From Mangrovimicrobium sp033283325 (lineage in GTDB: Bacteria; Pseudomonadota; Gammaproteobacteria; Pseudomonadales; Halieaceae): a DNA stretch of 64,000 nucleotides. The stretch covers positions 372,001-436,000 of the forward strand of contig JAWMQO010000004.1 in the NCBI GenBank assembly GCA_033283325.1, given 5' to 3'. Position numbers and translations under genes: made by a program. Below the pieces are notes generated by a model that saw only the letters and a list, made by a program, of their open reading frames with translations, searched no databases and was not told where the DNA came from. Below, piece after piece: positions 43,547 to 53,200 of this stretch (positions are counted from its first letter, which is position 1; every line of letters starts with the position of its first letter).

Positions 43547-43574
43547 AACATTCACTAGAATTTTATTGAATGTT
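43547..43574. repeat. 8-bp inverted repeat between nadA and the GGDEF-EAL gene
   Basis: AACATTCA (43547-43554) and TGAATGTT (43567-43574) are perfect inverted arms separated by 12 bases. The left arm also overlaps GTGAACATTCAC (43544-43555). It lies in the divergent promoter region, so it may be an operator for nadA, for the c-di-GMP gene, or both. Confidence 0.45.
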
Positions 43575-43594
43575 TCCGTATAACTTCATGTTAT
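43566..43594 (+). promoter_or_regulatory. Candidate promoter of the first GGDEF-EAL gene
   Basis: TTGAAT and TGTTAT are separated by 17 bases (4/6 matches each), about 30 bases upstream of the GTG at 43625. The -35 overlaps the right arm of the inverted repeat at 43567-43574, as would suit a repressor. A small AGCGC-ATTA-GCGCT hairpin (43604-43617) lies in the leader. Confidence 0.4.
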
Positions 43595-43624
43595 ATAAGG
43601 ATAAGCGCATTAGCGCTGACCGGT

Positions 43625-45388
43625 GTGACGGGGCGGGACAGCACCGGCGCCAATGAACGGGCGACTGACCAGGGGCCATTAGTGGGGCAATTCAGGGTAT
43701 TGATCATTTCGGAAAATCAGGCTGACCACCTGGTTCTTTCGCAGTGCCTGCAACGCGCCGCCGCCACCCGCTTCGAGGCCGTCAGCCCGGAGTCCCTCGA
43801 ACGCCCGCTGGAGGCCTTCCTCGACCCCGACGTCGATGCGGTGATCATGGCCCAGGGCGCCGAAACGGAATACCTGCTGCGCCTCGCGCAGAAAAACGAC
43901 TCCACCGTCCCCATCATCCTGCTCCTCGACGCGGAGAATCCGGCGCTGTTTGAACAGATGCGCGAATTCGGCGCCCGGGATTACCTGGTACGCAGCCAGT
44001 TGCAGGACGCCCTCGTACACAGGGTTCTCGATTACAACATCCGCCTGAGCGAGGCGGAGCGCAAGATCCAGCAATTGTCCCACCGCGACCCCCTGACCGG
44101 CGCCCTCAACCGGGTCGGCTTTCGCGCCCACCTCGAACGGGCGATGGAGCGTTCGCGGCGCTACGGCTTCAACACCGCGCTGCTGTACATCAACATGGAC
44201 CAGTTCGCCAACATCAACGACCACTACGGCGAGGCGGACGGGGACCTGCTGATCAAGACCATTTCCCGGCGACTGCTGAACAAGCTGCGCAATACCGACA
44301 GCATCGCGCGCATGGGGGCGGACGAGTTCGCGGTCGTGCTCGAGGACGTGGCCAGCGCCAGCGATGTGCAGCAGATCGCCGACAAGATGTTGAAGTCTAT
44401 CGCGGCCCCGATGATCCTGAGCGACCAGCAGGTTTCCATCGACGCCAGCATCGGCGCCGCCATCTTCCCCGATGACGGGCAGGAATTTTCAGACCTCGTG
44501 GAATGCTCCCGCTCGGCCATGCAGCAGGCCAAGAGTATCAGCGGCGGCAAGTTCATCCGCTACAACGAACAACTGACTTTCGACCACGGCGGCAATAACT
44601 CACTGGCCGCAGAGCTGCGCACCGCAGTGCGCAAGAACCAGTTTGAACTGCACTACCAGCCCCGCATCGACCTCATCAGTGGCCGCCTTGTCGGCCTCGA
44701 GGCACTGCTGCGCTGGAACCACCCGGATCGCGGACTGCTCCTGCCGCGCGAGTTTATCGCCACCTGCGAAGACATGGGCCTGCTCAAGACCATCGGTTAC
44801 CAGGTGATCCAACACGCCTGCTCCGCCCAGGTCTGGATGGACGAACAGGGCATCAGGGACATCGATGTCGCCGTGAATATTTCCTTCACCCAGTTCCAGG
44901 ACGAACCTTTCGTCGACATCGTCAAGGAAATCATCAAGCGCACCGGCACGGACGCTTCCCGGCTCGAGTTCGAGCTGACTGAATCGACCATACTCAAGAG
45001 CCCCGAAGCGGTTCAGCAGCGCATGGACGAGTTGGGCCAACTGGGTATCTCGTTTTCCCTCGACGACTTCGGCACCGGTTTCTCGCAGCTCTCCCATCTC
45101 ACCGAACTACCGATATCCGCACTGAAGATCGACGCCCGCTTCGTTCGCGACCTGCCCCACAACGCGCACCAGGCCGCCGTATGCAACATGATTATCGAGA
45201 TGGGTCGGCGCATGAACCTGCTGGTGATCGCGGAGGGCGCCGAGACCTACGAGCAGATTGAATTCCTGCGTGAGAATCAGTGCCAGCAGGTGCAGGGTTT
45301 CTACTTCAGCCCCGCCTTCCCCCTGCAACAACTGCCCCGCTTCATCCAGGAACAGCAGCATAAAAGGCGCGAATTTATCCTGCCCTGA
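43625..45388 (+). CDS. c-di-GMP protein: receiver-like domain, degenerate GGDEF, EAL
   Basis: A 587-residue cytoplasmic signalling protein. Residues 20-140 resemble a receiver domain (FRVLIISENQADHLVL, VPIILLLDAENP) but the usual phospho-Asp site reads PDVDAVIMAQG, so phosphorylation is doubtful. The GGDEF domain (about 155-310) has RMGADEFAVVLED in place of RxGGDEF, so cyclase activity may be reduced. The EAL domain (about 325-580) keeps EALLRW, NISFTQFQ, ELTESTIL, DDFGTGFSQL, KIDARFV and EGAETYEQ, so phosphodiesterase activity is likely. The start is a GTG. A second, better-conserved protein of the same architecture follows 104 bases downstream. Confidence 0.88.
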   Translation: MTGRDSTGANERATDQGPLVGQFRVLIISENQADHLVLSQCLQRAAATRFEAVSPESLERPLEAFLDPDVDAVIMAQGAETEYLLRLAQKNDSTVPIILLLDAENPALFEQMREFGARDYLVRSQLQDALVHRVLDYNIRLSEAERKIQQLSHRDPLTGALNRVGFRAHLERAMERSRRYGFNTALLYINMDQFANINDHYGEADGDLLIKTISRRLLNKLRNTDSIARMGADEFAVVLEDVASASDVQQIADKMLKSIAAPMILSDQQVSIDASIGAAIFPDDGQEFSDLVECSRSAMQQAKSISGGKFIRYNEQLTFDHGGNNSLAAELRTAVRKNQFELHYQPRIDLISGRLVGLEALLRWNHPDRGLLLPREFIATCEDMGLLKTIGYQVIQHACSAQVWMDEQGIRDIDVAVNISFTQFQDEPFVDIVKEIIKRTGTDASRLEFELTESTILKSPEAVQQRMDELGQLGISFSLDDFGTGFSQLSHLTELPISALKIDARFVRDLPHNAHQAAVCNMIIEMGRRMNLLVIAEGAETYEQIEFLRENQCQQVQGFYFSPAFPLQQLPRFIQEQQHKRREFILP

Positions 45389-45492
45389 GCCATTCGGGCA
45401 AATTGATTGAAACTCAACTCTCCGCTAGGCGGGTGCTGCGAGGAGTGGTAGCCTAACAAGTGCCTATTGATTAGAAATGCTCGCGGATATCC

Positions 45493-47289
45493 ATGTCCAG
45501 TCACGACGGCCTGTTGCCACGGGCTAAAATCCTGGTTTGCGACGACGACTTCAATGTTCGCCTCCTGACTCGGCAATGCCTCGAGTCGGAGGGCATGACC
45601 GTGGTCGAGGCGGCTGACGGCGTCGAGGCCATCGACATGTTTGTCCGCGAGCGCCCCGACCTGGTATTCCTCGACGTCGAGATGCCTGGCATGACCGGGC
45701 TGGAAGTGTGCCGCCGCATTCGCCAGCTGCCCCAGGGCGAGTCCATCCCCATCATGATTGTCACTGGATCGGACGACCGCGAATCCATCGACCAGGGCTT
45801 CGATGCAGGAGCCACCCAGTACAAGACCAAGCCCGTCAACTGGACTTTACTTGGGCGTGACGTACAGTACATGCTGCGCGCCAGCGACGCATTCAATGCA
45901 CTCAAACGCCAGGAGGACCGCCTCCGCTACCTGGCCTACTACGACCCGCTGACCAGCCTGCCAAACCGGCGCAGCTTCAACGAACAGCTGAACCGGATAC
46001 TCAAGCGCTGTCGGCGCCACGGTACTGGCGCCGCCCTGATGTTCATCGACCTCGACCATTTCAAACGGATCAACGACTCCATCGGTCACGGGCGGGGTGA
46101 CCGTCTGCTGGTGGAAATCGCCAAAAGGCTGACTGTCGAGTTGCGCGAAGACGATGCGATCAACTACTACACCGACAACAGCGCCGAGGACGCCAGGGAG
46201 TCCAATACGGAAATCGCGCGCCTCGGCGGCGACGAGTTCACGGTTGTGCTCTCCGACATCACCAACCTGCAGCAGATAGAGACAGTGGCCAAACGCATAC
46301 TCGACGCCCTGTCCCAACCGATTCCGCTGCAGTCGCACAACCCGGTGGTGACGCCAAGTATCGGCATCGCCCTCTTCCCCCAGGACGGTGAAGACCCGGA
46401 CACCCTGCTGCGCAACGCGGATACCGCGATGTACGCCGCCAAGGCGGAAGGTCGTGCCTGCTTCCGCTTCTACAACGAAAAAATGAATTCCCAGGCGGTC
46501 GAGCAACTCAAGATGGAAGAGGAGTTGCGCGACGCCATGCGTAATCACGAACTGGAGCTTCGCTACCAGCCCCAGGTGAATAGTCAGACCGGCGAAGTCG
46601 TGAGCATGGAGGCTCTGGTGCGCTGGAAGCACCCGGTCCGGGGAATGGTCTCTCCCGGCGATTTCATCCCGGTTGCAGAGCGCACCGGACAAATCATAGA
46701 ACTGGGTGAGTGGGTCCTCGGAGAAGTAACCCGGCATTGCCAGTACTGGGATTCTCTCGGCCTACGCCCCTTTACAGTCTGCGTGAATATTTCACCGCTG
46801 CAATTCAACCAGAGCAACCTCCCGGACTGGCTGAAGCAATTCCTGAAGAATTCCGGTCTACCACCCAACCGCCTGGAACTGGAACTCACCGAGAGTGCGA
46901 TCATGAATGACGCACCCACGAATATCGAACGGCTGAGAAAGCTCAAGGCGCTCGGCCTGAAACTGGCGGTGGACGACTTCGGCACGGGCTACTCGTCACT
47001 GAGCTACCTCAAGCGCTTCCCCATCGACACCCTCAAGATCGACAAGAGCTTTGTGGCGGATATGCAAAGCGCGGACGGCGCGGCAATTGTCGAGGCGATC
47101 ATCGCGCTGGCGAAGACCCTGAAGCTGGCGGTTATCGCAGAAGGCATAGAGCAGCAGGAGCAACTGGACTACCTGGTAGCGCACGGCTGCGATCTGCTGC
47201 AGGGCTTCTACTTTTCCCACCCGATCTATCCTGAGGACGTACCCGATATGCTGTATCAGCGCTTCCTCGACAATCCACCCGGCGAGTAA
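45493..47289 (+). CDS. Response regulator with GGDEF and EAL domains
   Basis: A 598-residue protein. The receiver domain (residues 12-130) is intact: CDDDFN acidic pocket, phospho-Asp in LVFLDVEMPGMTG (about residue 61), Thr in IVTGSDD and Lys in KTKPVNW. The GGDEF domain has RLGGDEFTVVLSD, and the EAL domain has EALVRWKHP, NISPLQFN, ELTESAIMND, DDFGTGYSSLSYLKRF, KIDKSFV and EGIEQQEQ. Both catalytic motifs are intact, so it may make or break c-di-GMP depending on its phosphorylation. No dedicated kinase is adjacent; the propeller kinases downstream are candidates by proximity only. It ends 24 bases before the S8 protease gene. Confidence 0.93.
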   Translation: MSSHDGLLPRAKILVCDDDFNVRLLTRQCLESEGMTVVEAADGVEAIDMFVRERPDLVFLDVEMPGMTGLEVCRRIRQLPQGESIPIMIVTGSDDRESIDQGFDAGATQYKTKPVNWTLLGRDVQYMLRASDAFNALKRQEDRLRYLAYYDPLTSLPNRRSFNEQLNRILKRCRRHGTGAALMFIDLDHFKRINDSIGHGRGDRLLVEIAKRLTVELREDDAINYYTDNSAEDARESNTEIARLGGDEFTVVLSDITNLQQIETVAKRILDALSQPIPLQSHNPVVTPSIGIALFPQDGEDPDTLLRNADTAMYAAKAEGRACFRFYNEKMNSQAVEQLKMEEELRDAMRNHELELRYQPQVNSQTGEVVSMEALVRWKHPVRGMVSPGDFIPVAERTGQIIELGEWVLGEVTRHCQYWDSLGLRPFTVCVNISPLQFNQSNLPDWLKQFLKNSGLPPNRLELELTESAIMNDAPTNIERLRKLKALGLKLAVDDFGTGYSSLSYLKRFPIDTLKIDKSFVADMQSADGAAIVEAIIALAKTLKLAVIAEGIEQQEQLDYLVAHGCDLLQGFYFSHPIYPEDVPDMLYQRFLDNPPGE

Positions 47290-47313
47290 AATCCCCATAG
47301 CCGCAAGCTGAGC

Positions 47314-49272
47314 ATGATCCAATACCGGCTTCTCGCCAACCTGGCAATACTGACATCTGCCACGCTGCTGATCGCCCCGCCCGCAAGCGCCCTTGAGGCC
47401 ATGCTGCAGGGGAAGTCCGCCGATGCCATGGCTGAACTGGTACGAGCCCAGGGCGGTGAAATCACCCATCACCTGCCTGCCATCCGCGCGGTTGGGGCCA
47501 AGCTTAGCCGCGAGCAACTCGACGCCATCCTGGAGTCAGGTAGCGTCGAGCGCTACATCGACGACCTGGCGATGGAGGATCAGCCGGAAGCGCCGCAGCA
47601 GAATCCCAAAAGCGGCGATAATTGCCAGGTGGCGGGCTCGGTGGCGCTGGCAACGACAGCCAAAGGCTTCGCCTGGACCATGCACAACAAGAAGGGGAAG
47701 GCCGCCCGACTCGCCGATCTACAACTGGAATGGCCTCCGGCACTCGGCGACATTAGCGAACTGTCGCTGGACGAGCAGGTGCTTGCCGCGGAGAGCGTTG
47801 CCGGGACAGCCAGCTTCATTCCGCGCGAGGAGGTTTCCATTGGGCCGCACCAGGCCATGCGACTGGAAGTCGCGTTCCAGAACAAACCACCTGCGGGACC
47901 CCTCGACCAGAGCAAATTCAATATTGAAGCCAGGTTCACCAATGACTGCTCGGTGAAACTCATGCCCGGTTACCCCGACAACGAGACGGACTATTACTAC
48001 AGCGAAGTCACCGGCGCGAACGCGCTGCACCAACAGGGAGTGACGGGCTCGGGGGTGACTGTGGCAGTTCTGGATTCCGGCCTTTGGGAACATCCCGCAC
48101 TGACCCTGGACACTCACGGCAAACAGCGCATTCCAGCCCGCTACGACGCAATCATCGGCCAGGAGGTGGATACCACCTTCGACGAGAGTGGCCATGGCAC
48201 TCACCTCATTAGCGCGCTGGCAAACAGCGCCAAGAGCTTTCGCAAGGGCTCCCCCACCGGCGGCTACAGGGGGGTCGCCCCGGACTCCCTGGTGATCCCC
48301 ATCAAGGCCTTCAATGAGAGCGGCCAGGGCTCCATGCTGGATATCGTGCGCGGCATCCAGTGGGTTATCGACAACCGGGAACGCTTTGACATCCGGGTAC
48401 TGAATCTCTCCTTCGCCGCCCGCCCCCGCTGGCCCTACTTTCTCGACCCGATTAACCAGGCAGTCATGCAGGCCTGGGCCGATGGCATCGTCGTAATCGC
48501 CGCCGCGGGGAATGAAGGGCCCGGCGAAATGACCATCGGATCACCCGGAAACATCCCCTACATCATTACCGTGGGCGCAGTGACCGACTCCTGGACCCCA
48601 TGGGACCGCTCGGACGACTACATACCGGACTTCTCGTCCCGCGGCCCCACTCCGGAAGCTCACATAAAGCCTGACATCGTGGCGCCTGGAGGCCATATCA
48701 CCGGCCTGATCAGGCCGGACTCCGGCCTGACCCGGGAGCACCCGGAGTACTTGCTGGGCAAGGATGCCTTCGTTCTCACCGGTTCCTCCCAGGCCGCTGC
48801 AATCGTTTCAGGGCTTACCGCCCTCTTGCTGCAACTCGAACCGGCACTCTCACCAGACGATGTGAAGTGCAAATTACTGACCGGGGCCGATCCGGCCATC
48901 AATGGCGACGGCCTCCTCGCCTACAGCCCATTCGTCCAGGGGCAGGGCTACGTGAATATCATCAGGGCCATCCTTGTCGGCGACAGCGAATGCGGCAACC
49001 TGGGCCTGGATATCGAGCGCGATATCGGCATGCTGGAACACTTCGAGGGCCCGGCCATCGTCGATGAGACAGGGGCGATCACCCTCCCCAACCTCAAGCA
49101 GCTGCTCTCGCCCCTAGCCCCCGTGAAAGGCAAGAGCGACAGCCGCGCCTGGGGAATAAAGGCCCACGTTGAACGCCTCACCGCAGACGAAAAAGAGAAC
49201 AACCCCTTCCAGTGGCAACTGCTCTACCAGCAGGAAAAGGCCCTCGTCGAGGCTATCGGCGCCCCACCCTGA
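47314..49272 (+). CDS. Secreted S8 (subtilisin-like) serine protease
   Basis: A 652-residue exported protease. The signal peptide ends near residue 27 (LLIAPPASALEA). A pro-region follows (LRVAREQ-like I9 features are weak: AELVRAQGGEITHHL, LDAILESGSVERYIDDL). The catalytic triad is Asp in VTVAVLDSGLWEHP (about residue 252), His in DESGHGTHLISAL (about 293) and Ser in LTGSSQAAAIVSG (about 489; the common GTSMA reads GSSQA here), with oxyanion Asn in VIAAAGNEGPG. A roughly 110-residue C-terminal extension follows. It may be a T2SS substrate. Only 24 bases separate it from the upstream GGDEF-EAL gene, and the Y-x-W repeat protein follows. Confidence 0.93.
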   Translation: MIQYRLLANLAILTSATLLIAPPASALEAMLQGKSADAMAELVRAQGGEITHHLPAIRAVGAKLSREQLDAILESGSVERYIDDLAMEDQPEAPQQNPKSGDNCQVAGSVALATTAKGFAWTMHNKKGKAARLADLQLEWPPALGDISELSLDEQVLAAESVAGTASFIPREEVSIGPHQAMRLEVAFQNKPPAGPLDQSKFNIEARFTNDCSVKLMPGYPDNETDYYYSEVTGANALHQQGVTGSGVTVAVLDSGLWEHPALTLDTHGKQRIPARYDAIIGQEVDTTFDESGHGTHLISALANSAKSFRKGSPTGGYRGVAPDSLVIPIKAFNESGQGSMLDIVRGIQWVIDNRERFDIRVLNLSFAARPRWPYFLDPINQAVMQAWADGIVVIAAAGNEGPGEMTIGSPGNIPYIITVGAVTDSWTPWDRSDDYIPDFSSRGPTPEAHIKPDIVAPGGHITGLIRPDSGLTREHPEYLLGKDAFVLTGSSQAAAIVSGLTALLLQLEPALSPDDVKCKLLTGADPAINGDGLLAYSPFVQGQGYVNIIRAILVGDSECGNLGLDIERDIGMLEHFEGPAIVDETGAITLPNLKQLLSPLAPVKGKSDSRAWGIKAHVERLTADEKENNPFQWQLLYQQEKALVEAIGAPP

Positions 49273-49378
49273 GCAAGCCCCGGCGCCACGCCCGAAAGAA
49301 TATTCACTTATTATTCAATGTGTTATCGCCCTTCAGCGAGAGCAAGCACATACCTGAGCGCTACTAAAGCCTGAGCCT

Positions 49379-49404
49379 ATACCCCAAAAAGGTTATAGGG
49401 GTAT
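49379..49404. repeat. 7-bp inverted repeat just upstream of the repeat-protein promoter
   Basis: ATACCCC (49379-49385) and GGGGTAT (49398-49404) are perfect arms 12 bases apart, ending one base before the proposed -35. The position suits an activator or repressor site. A second pairing, CCTATA with TATAGG, overlaps it. The rest of the 270-base gap 49273-49542 shows no gene. Confidence 0.45.
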
Positions 49405-49405
49405 G

Positions 49406-49434
49406 TTTAGAAAGCTACCTACTACTCGTATAAC
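49406..49434 (+). promoter_or_regulatory. Candidate promoter of the Y-x-W repeat protein gene
   Basis: TTTAGA and TATAAC are separated by 17 bases (4/6 and 5/6 matches). Transcription would start near 49441, giving a leader of about 100 bases before the ATG at 49543. Confidence 0.5.
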
Positions 49435-49542
49435 GAAGTCAAGCATCCGGGCCGCGTAATGTGAAGCAGGTCGCAGAGAATGCACACGAACTTTGAAGTG
49501 AGTCACACTGGTGACCCCCCCGGCCAGCGAGGACGAGTCGAA

Positions 49543-50049
49543 ATGAACATCATATCCGCACTGAAGAAAGTATCCATTGCCGCCATCGCTAGCGTTTCGC
49601 TCAGCCCAATGGCCTCTATGGCAGAAGTGAACACTCAGGCCGCTACCAGCGCCAGCGAGCACAGCCTCGTTCACCGCGTAAGCCACTCACTGGCTAACGC
49701 TCGCGCTTACAACGCTTCGAGCACTTCCGGCTACAAGTGGGGCAAAGCCTCCCAGCCTGCGGAAGCCACAACCGACTGGGCCGGTAACGCTGCAAGAAAA
49801 GCCGGGTACAAGTGGAGCCAGGAGAAAAGTGGTGATGCGGGTGCTTCTGAGACTTATGCCACCAATTCCGGGTATCAGTGGGGGAGTATGAGTTTTTCAG
49901 AGCAATCGGCTTATCGATGGGGCCTGCGTTCATTCTCTGATCAGTCCGCTTACCGCTGGGGACTTCGCTCTTTCTCCGAACAGTCTGCTTATCGGTGGGG
50001 ACTCAGATCTAACCCGGACCAGTCAGCATACCGCTGGGGACTGCGATAA
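49543..50049 (+). CDS. Small secreted protein with seven Y-x-W motifs and a C-terminal tandem repeat
   Basis: A 168-residue exported protein of unknown function. A signal peptide (ISALKKVSIAAIASVSLSP, cleavage near residue 27, SMA-EV) is followed by a low-complexity Ser/Ala-rich body. Seven copies of a small-small-Tyr-x-Trp-Gly/Ser motif occur: SGYKWG (62), AGYKWS (87), SGYQWG (109) and SAYRWG at 122, 135, 148 and 161. The last four lie in 13-residue units of the form F-S-[DE]-Q-SAYRWGLRS, and the protein ends with GLR. No Cys is present. The ATG at 49543 has GAGGA upstream and leads straight into the signal peptide. It sits between a secreted S8 protease gene and propeller sensor kinases, and is followed by a strong terminator. 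No modifying enzyme is nearby. Confidence 0.8.
   Translation: MNIISALKKVSIAAIASVSLSPMASMAEVNTQAATSASEHSLVHRVSHSLANARAYNASSTSGYKWGKASQPAEATTDWAGNAARKAGYKWSQEKSGDAGASETYATNSGYQWGSMSFSEQSAYRWGLRSFSDQSAYRWGLRSFSEQSAYRWGLRSNPDQSAYRWGLR
49894..50046 (+). repeat. Coding tandem repeat, 39-bp units (3.9 copies)
   Basis: Four units of 39, 39, 39 and 36 bases encode the C-terminal 13-residue repeats of the small secreted protein. The units differ at many third codon positions (Arg codons CGA, CGC, CGG; Leu codons CTG, CTT, CTC) while the peptide SAYRWGLR is unchanged. This shows an old duplication kept by selection on the protein. Confidence 0.9.
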
Positions 50050-50069
50050 TCAGAGTCCCGACAGCTTGA

Positions 50070-50103
50070 AAAAAGGCCCAGCACAATTGTGCTGGGCCTT
50101 TTT
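50070..50103 (+). terminator. Rho-independent terminator after the Y-x-W repeat protein gene
   Basis: A perfect 34-base palindrome: AAAAAGGCCCAGCACAA and its complement, ending in five T. It begins 20 bases past the stop codon. Flanking A and T runs let it work in both directions. It separates the repeat protein gene from the sensor kinase genes. Confidence 0.92.
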
Positions 50104-50127
50104 ACTTCGTCTACCCTTCTTCCAAAT

Positions 50128-50155
50128 TTGAAGTAGCACCTAAGTTACTTATAAC
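50128..50155 (+). promoter_or_regulatory. Candidate promoter of the hybrid kinase gene
   Basis: TTGAAG and TATAAC are separated by 16 bases (4/6 and 5/6 matches). The expected start near 50162 gives a leader of about 70 bases before the ATG at 50232. Confidence 0.45.
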
Positions 50156-50231
50156 CCAGAACTTTCTGGTCTAAGCCCTCACATAGCGCTAGACTCGCCT
50201 CAAGCCCTTAATCGAAGCCATACCTTGGTAC

Positions 50232-53200
50232 ATGAGGTTACAGTTCGCCCTTTGTATCCTAATCGCGATATTCGCTGCCCCACATGGGTTAGCGAGAAAT
50301 ATATTGCACGAAAAAAACGACATTACCTTCTCCCTCTCTCCTGTTTCCCAACAACTCTCACAACAAAGTGTTCGTCAAACGTTTCAAGACTCGCGTGGCG
50401 CCTTGTGGTTTATTACGCAAGAAGGTCTGAACCGATATACAGGAAAGAATCTAGAAGTTTACAGGCACTCCCCGAATCAATCTGAGGGCATTTCCAGCAA
50501 CATCGTCTCTAGAATAGTGGAGGATAATGACCAAAATATTTGGATTGCTACCTTAGACGGAGGGCTTAACAGATATAATTACTCTTCGAACAATTTTGAC
50601 GTCTTTCTGTCAGACTCTACAAATCCGAGTTCACCACTCACCAATGAAATTTTTAGTATATTCAAGGACTCTGCTGGAAATATTTGGCTCGGATATGACA
50701 ATGCCTACAGTGTATTCAATCCTAGCAGTTTATCATTCAAGCACTTTATTCCAAATGGACTAACCTCCCGACCTATCGGCAAAGTAAACGATTTTGCCGA
50801 GACTGAGCCAGGAGAAGTATGGGCTGGGACACAACTATCTGGGCTCGTAAAAATCGATGCTAATAGCATAAATCCCATACCAGGATATTCAGCAAAGCAC
50901 TTTCCAACTCTAACCAGCCTAGACATAAGGACAATAATATCATCTCCCACCAAGGAACTTTGGATAGGCAGTGCCAACAATGGCGTATTCCGGTATTTGC
51001 CAAAAGAAAATCAATTAGAAAATTTTACCCACCGAGATTCAGACCCCGAGTCCATATCATCAAATGAAATAGAAGCGCTTTTCCAGGACAAAGAGGGATC
51101 ACTGTGGGTCGGAACACACAAAGGCCTAAATCGACTCACAATTGAATCTGGAAAATTCAAGCGTTACACAACTCAGAACTCTGGCGTACCCGAAGATTTA
51201 ATAGTCAGTATCTTTCAATCTTCTGAAGGTCAATTCTGGGTCGGAACATTATATGGGCTCGCCTCCGGAACCCAGCATCACTTCACTACGATGGACAATA
51301 GCAGCTATGGCTTATCTAGCAATTCAGTAAATGCTTTTGCGAAGACGACAGATGGCAGCCTTTGGGTAGGAACGGATGAAGGACTAAATAGGCTAAGACC
51401 GGAAGCAAATAAGTTTCAGTGGATTAACGGATATACCAACCCTGGTATTAGCAGCGATGTGGTTATGAGCCTTCTCGCAGATGGCGATTATTTATGGATT
51501 GGCACATTTAATGGCGGACTTAATCGACTAGACCTGAAAGACAACACCGTAACCGTACATAGCCATAAAGATAGTGATCCGGGCTCAATAGGAGCCGATG
51601 GAATCACTTCTATTCTCAAGCTTCGCTCGGGGACGATTCTTTTTGGTACATATGGAGGCGGCTTAAGCGTACTAGAAAAGGGGACTGATGATTTCATTAC
51701 CCTTAGACACAACCCTCGCGATTCATTATCGTTAAATAGCAATTACGTCATCGCTTTATTCGAGGACTCATTCGGGTACATTTGGGTGGGTACTGAAAAT
51801 GGATTAAGCAGATTTGATGAGCAACGCAAGGCATTTCAAGAATTCAACAGCTCTCCTGATACTGGGATATCTCTCGCTTCAAACATCGTTTGGGAACTCA
51901 ATGAGGATGCTGACAAGAACTTATGGATTGGAAGCGCTGGGAACGGGCTAATTAGCTGGCCGGCCGCATCTCGTCAGCAACTCAGGCCCCATTTACTCAG
52001 CCACATTCAGACTTTAAGTCTCCCAAGCGCCAATATCTATGGGATACAGATAGACCAGTTTAACAATATTTGGGCATCTCATAATCGGGGAATTTCAAAA
52101 ATTGAAGAAGGTAGATCTGAAGTTACAAATTACACATTGAGTGAAGGCCTGCAGGGCTTGGAGTTCAATATGGGGGCTTCATTTAGTTCAACCGATGGAC
52201 TGATCTATTTTGGTGGCAATAGAGGCTTCAACATTTTAAATCCTGAGACAATCGCTTCTAACGTCAGCCCTCCAAAGGTCTCGATCTACTCTATCAATAT
52301 CATGAATGAAAGGGTATTTTTCGAAAAGGGATACAACCAATTAGAGGCTTTACACCTTTCATATCAAGATAAATTTTTCTCTATTGAAGTCTATGCTGCG
52401 GATTATACCAACCCCGACTATGTGCAATATGCATATAAACTGGACGGAATAAATCCGTCCTGGAATATTTCTCCGGACGCTCGTATCGCATCCTTTAGTA
52501 CACTTCCTGCGGGTAGATACAACTTAAAGTTCGCCGCCGCGAGCCCTAGCGGGGCGTGGAACTGGAATGCCATCGACATCCCAATAATTGTGCATCCAGC
52601 TCCTTGGTTGAGCCCAGTTGCCTATGCAATCTACGCGTCTGCCGTGGCTCTCCTAGTAATTGCTGGAATATATCAGTTAAAGAGAAGATCACGGTTAGTT
52701 CTTGAACGCCAAAAAGAACTCGAAGCGCGAATAGCCGAACGCACTATAGACTTACAGCGCGCAAGACAGGCTGCCGAGACCGCGAATCGCGCAAAATCGG
52801 ACTTCCTTGCAACCATGAGTCACGAAATTCGGACACCTATGCATGGTATGCTAGGAATGACCGATTTATTGCTGCACTCCAATCTTACCGACGAACAAAG
52901 ACGTTTTGCCGAGGCCGCTCGAAATAGCGGCGAGTCATTACTTTCATTGATTAATAATATTTTGGACTTTTCGAAAATCGAAGCGAGGAAAATTGATGTC
53001 GAACAGGTCGATTATTCCGTCTTCGAATTAGTAGATGAGGTCTGTTACCTCCAGGGTGAGCCTGCGAACAGAAAGGCCCTAAAATTAGTAAACATAATTG
53101 ACTCGTCAGTGCCAGTCAGATTAGTGGGAGATCCGACCAAGGTTCGGCAAGTAGTGATGAACCTGATCAGTAACGCCATAAAGTTTACCCACACAGGAAA

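Noticed and set aside
49894..50046. Regular repeats resembling a CRISPR array or minisatellite
   Set aside because: The 39-bp units are contiguous, without unique spacers, stay in frame and conserve the peptide rather than the DNA. No cas genes are present.
49543..50049. Classical RiPP precursor with a modifying enzyme
   Set aside because: There is a Sec signal peptide and no radical SAM, YcaO, lanthipeptide synthetase or dedicated ABC exporter nearby, so a standard RiPP class is not supported.
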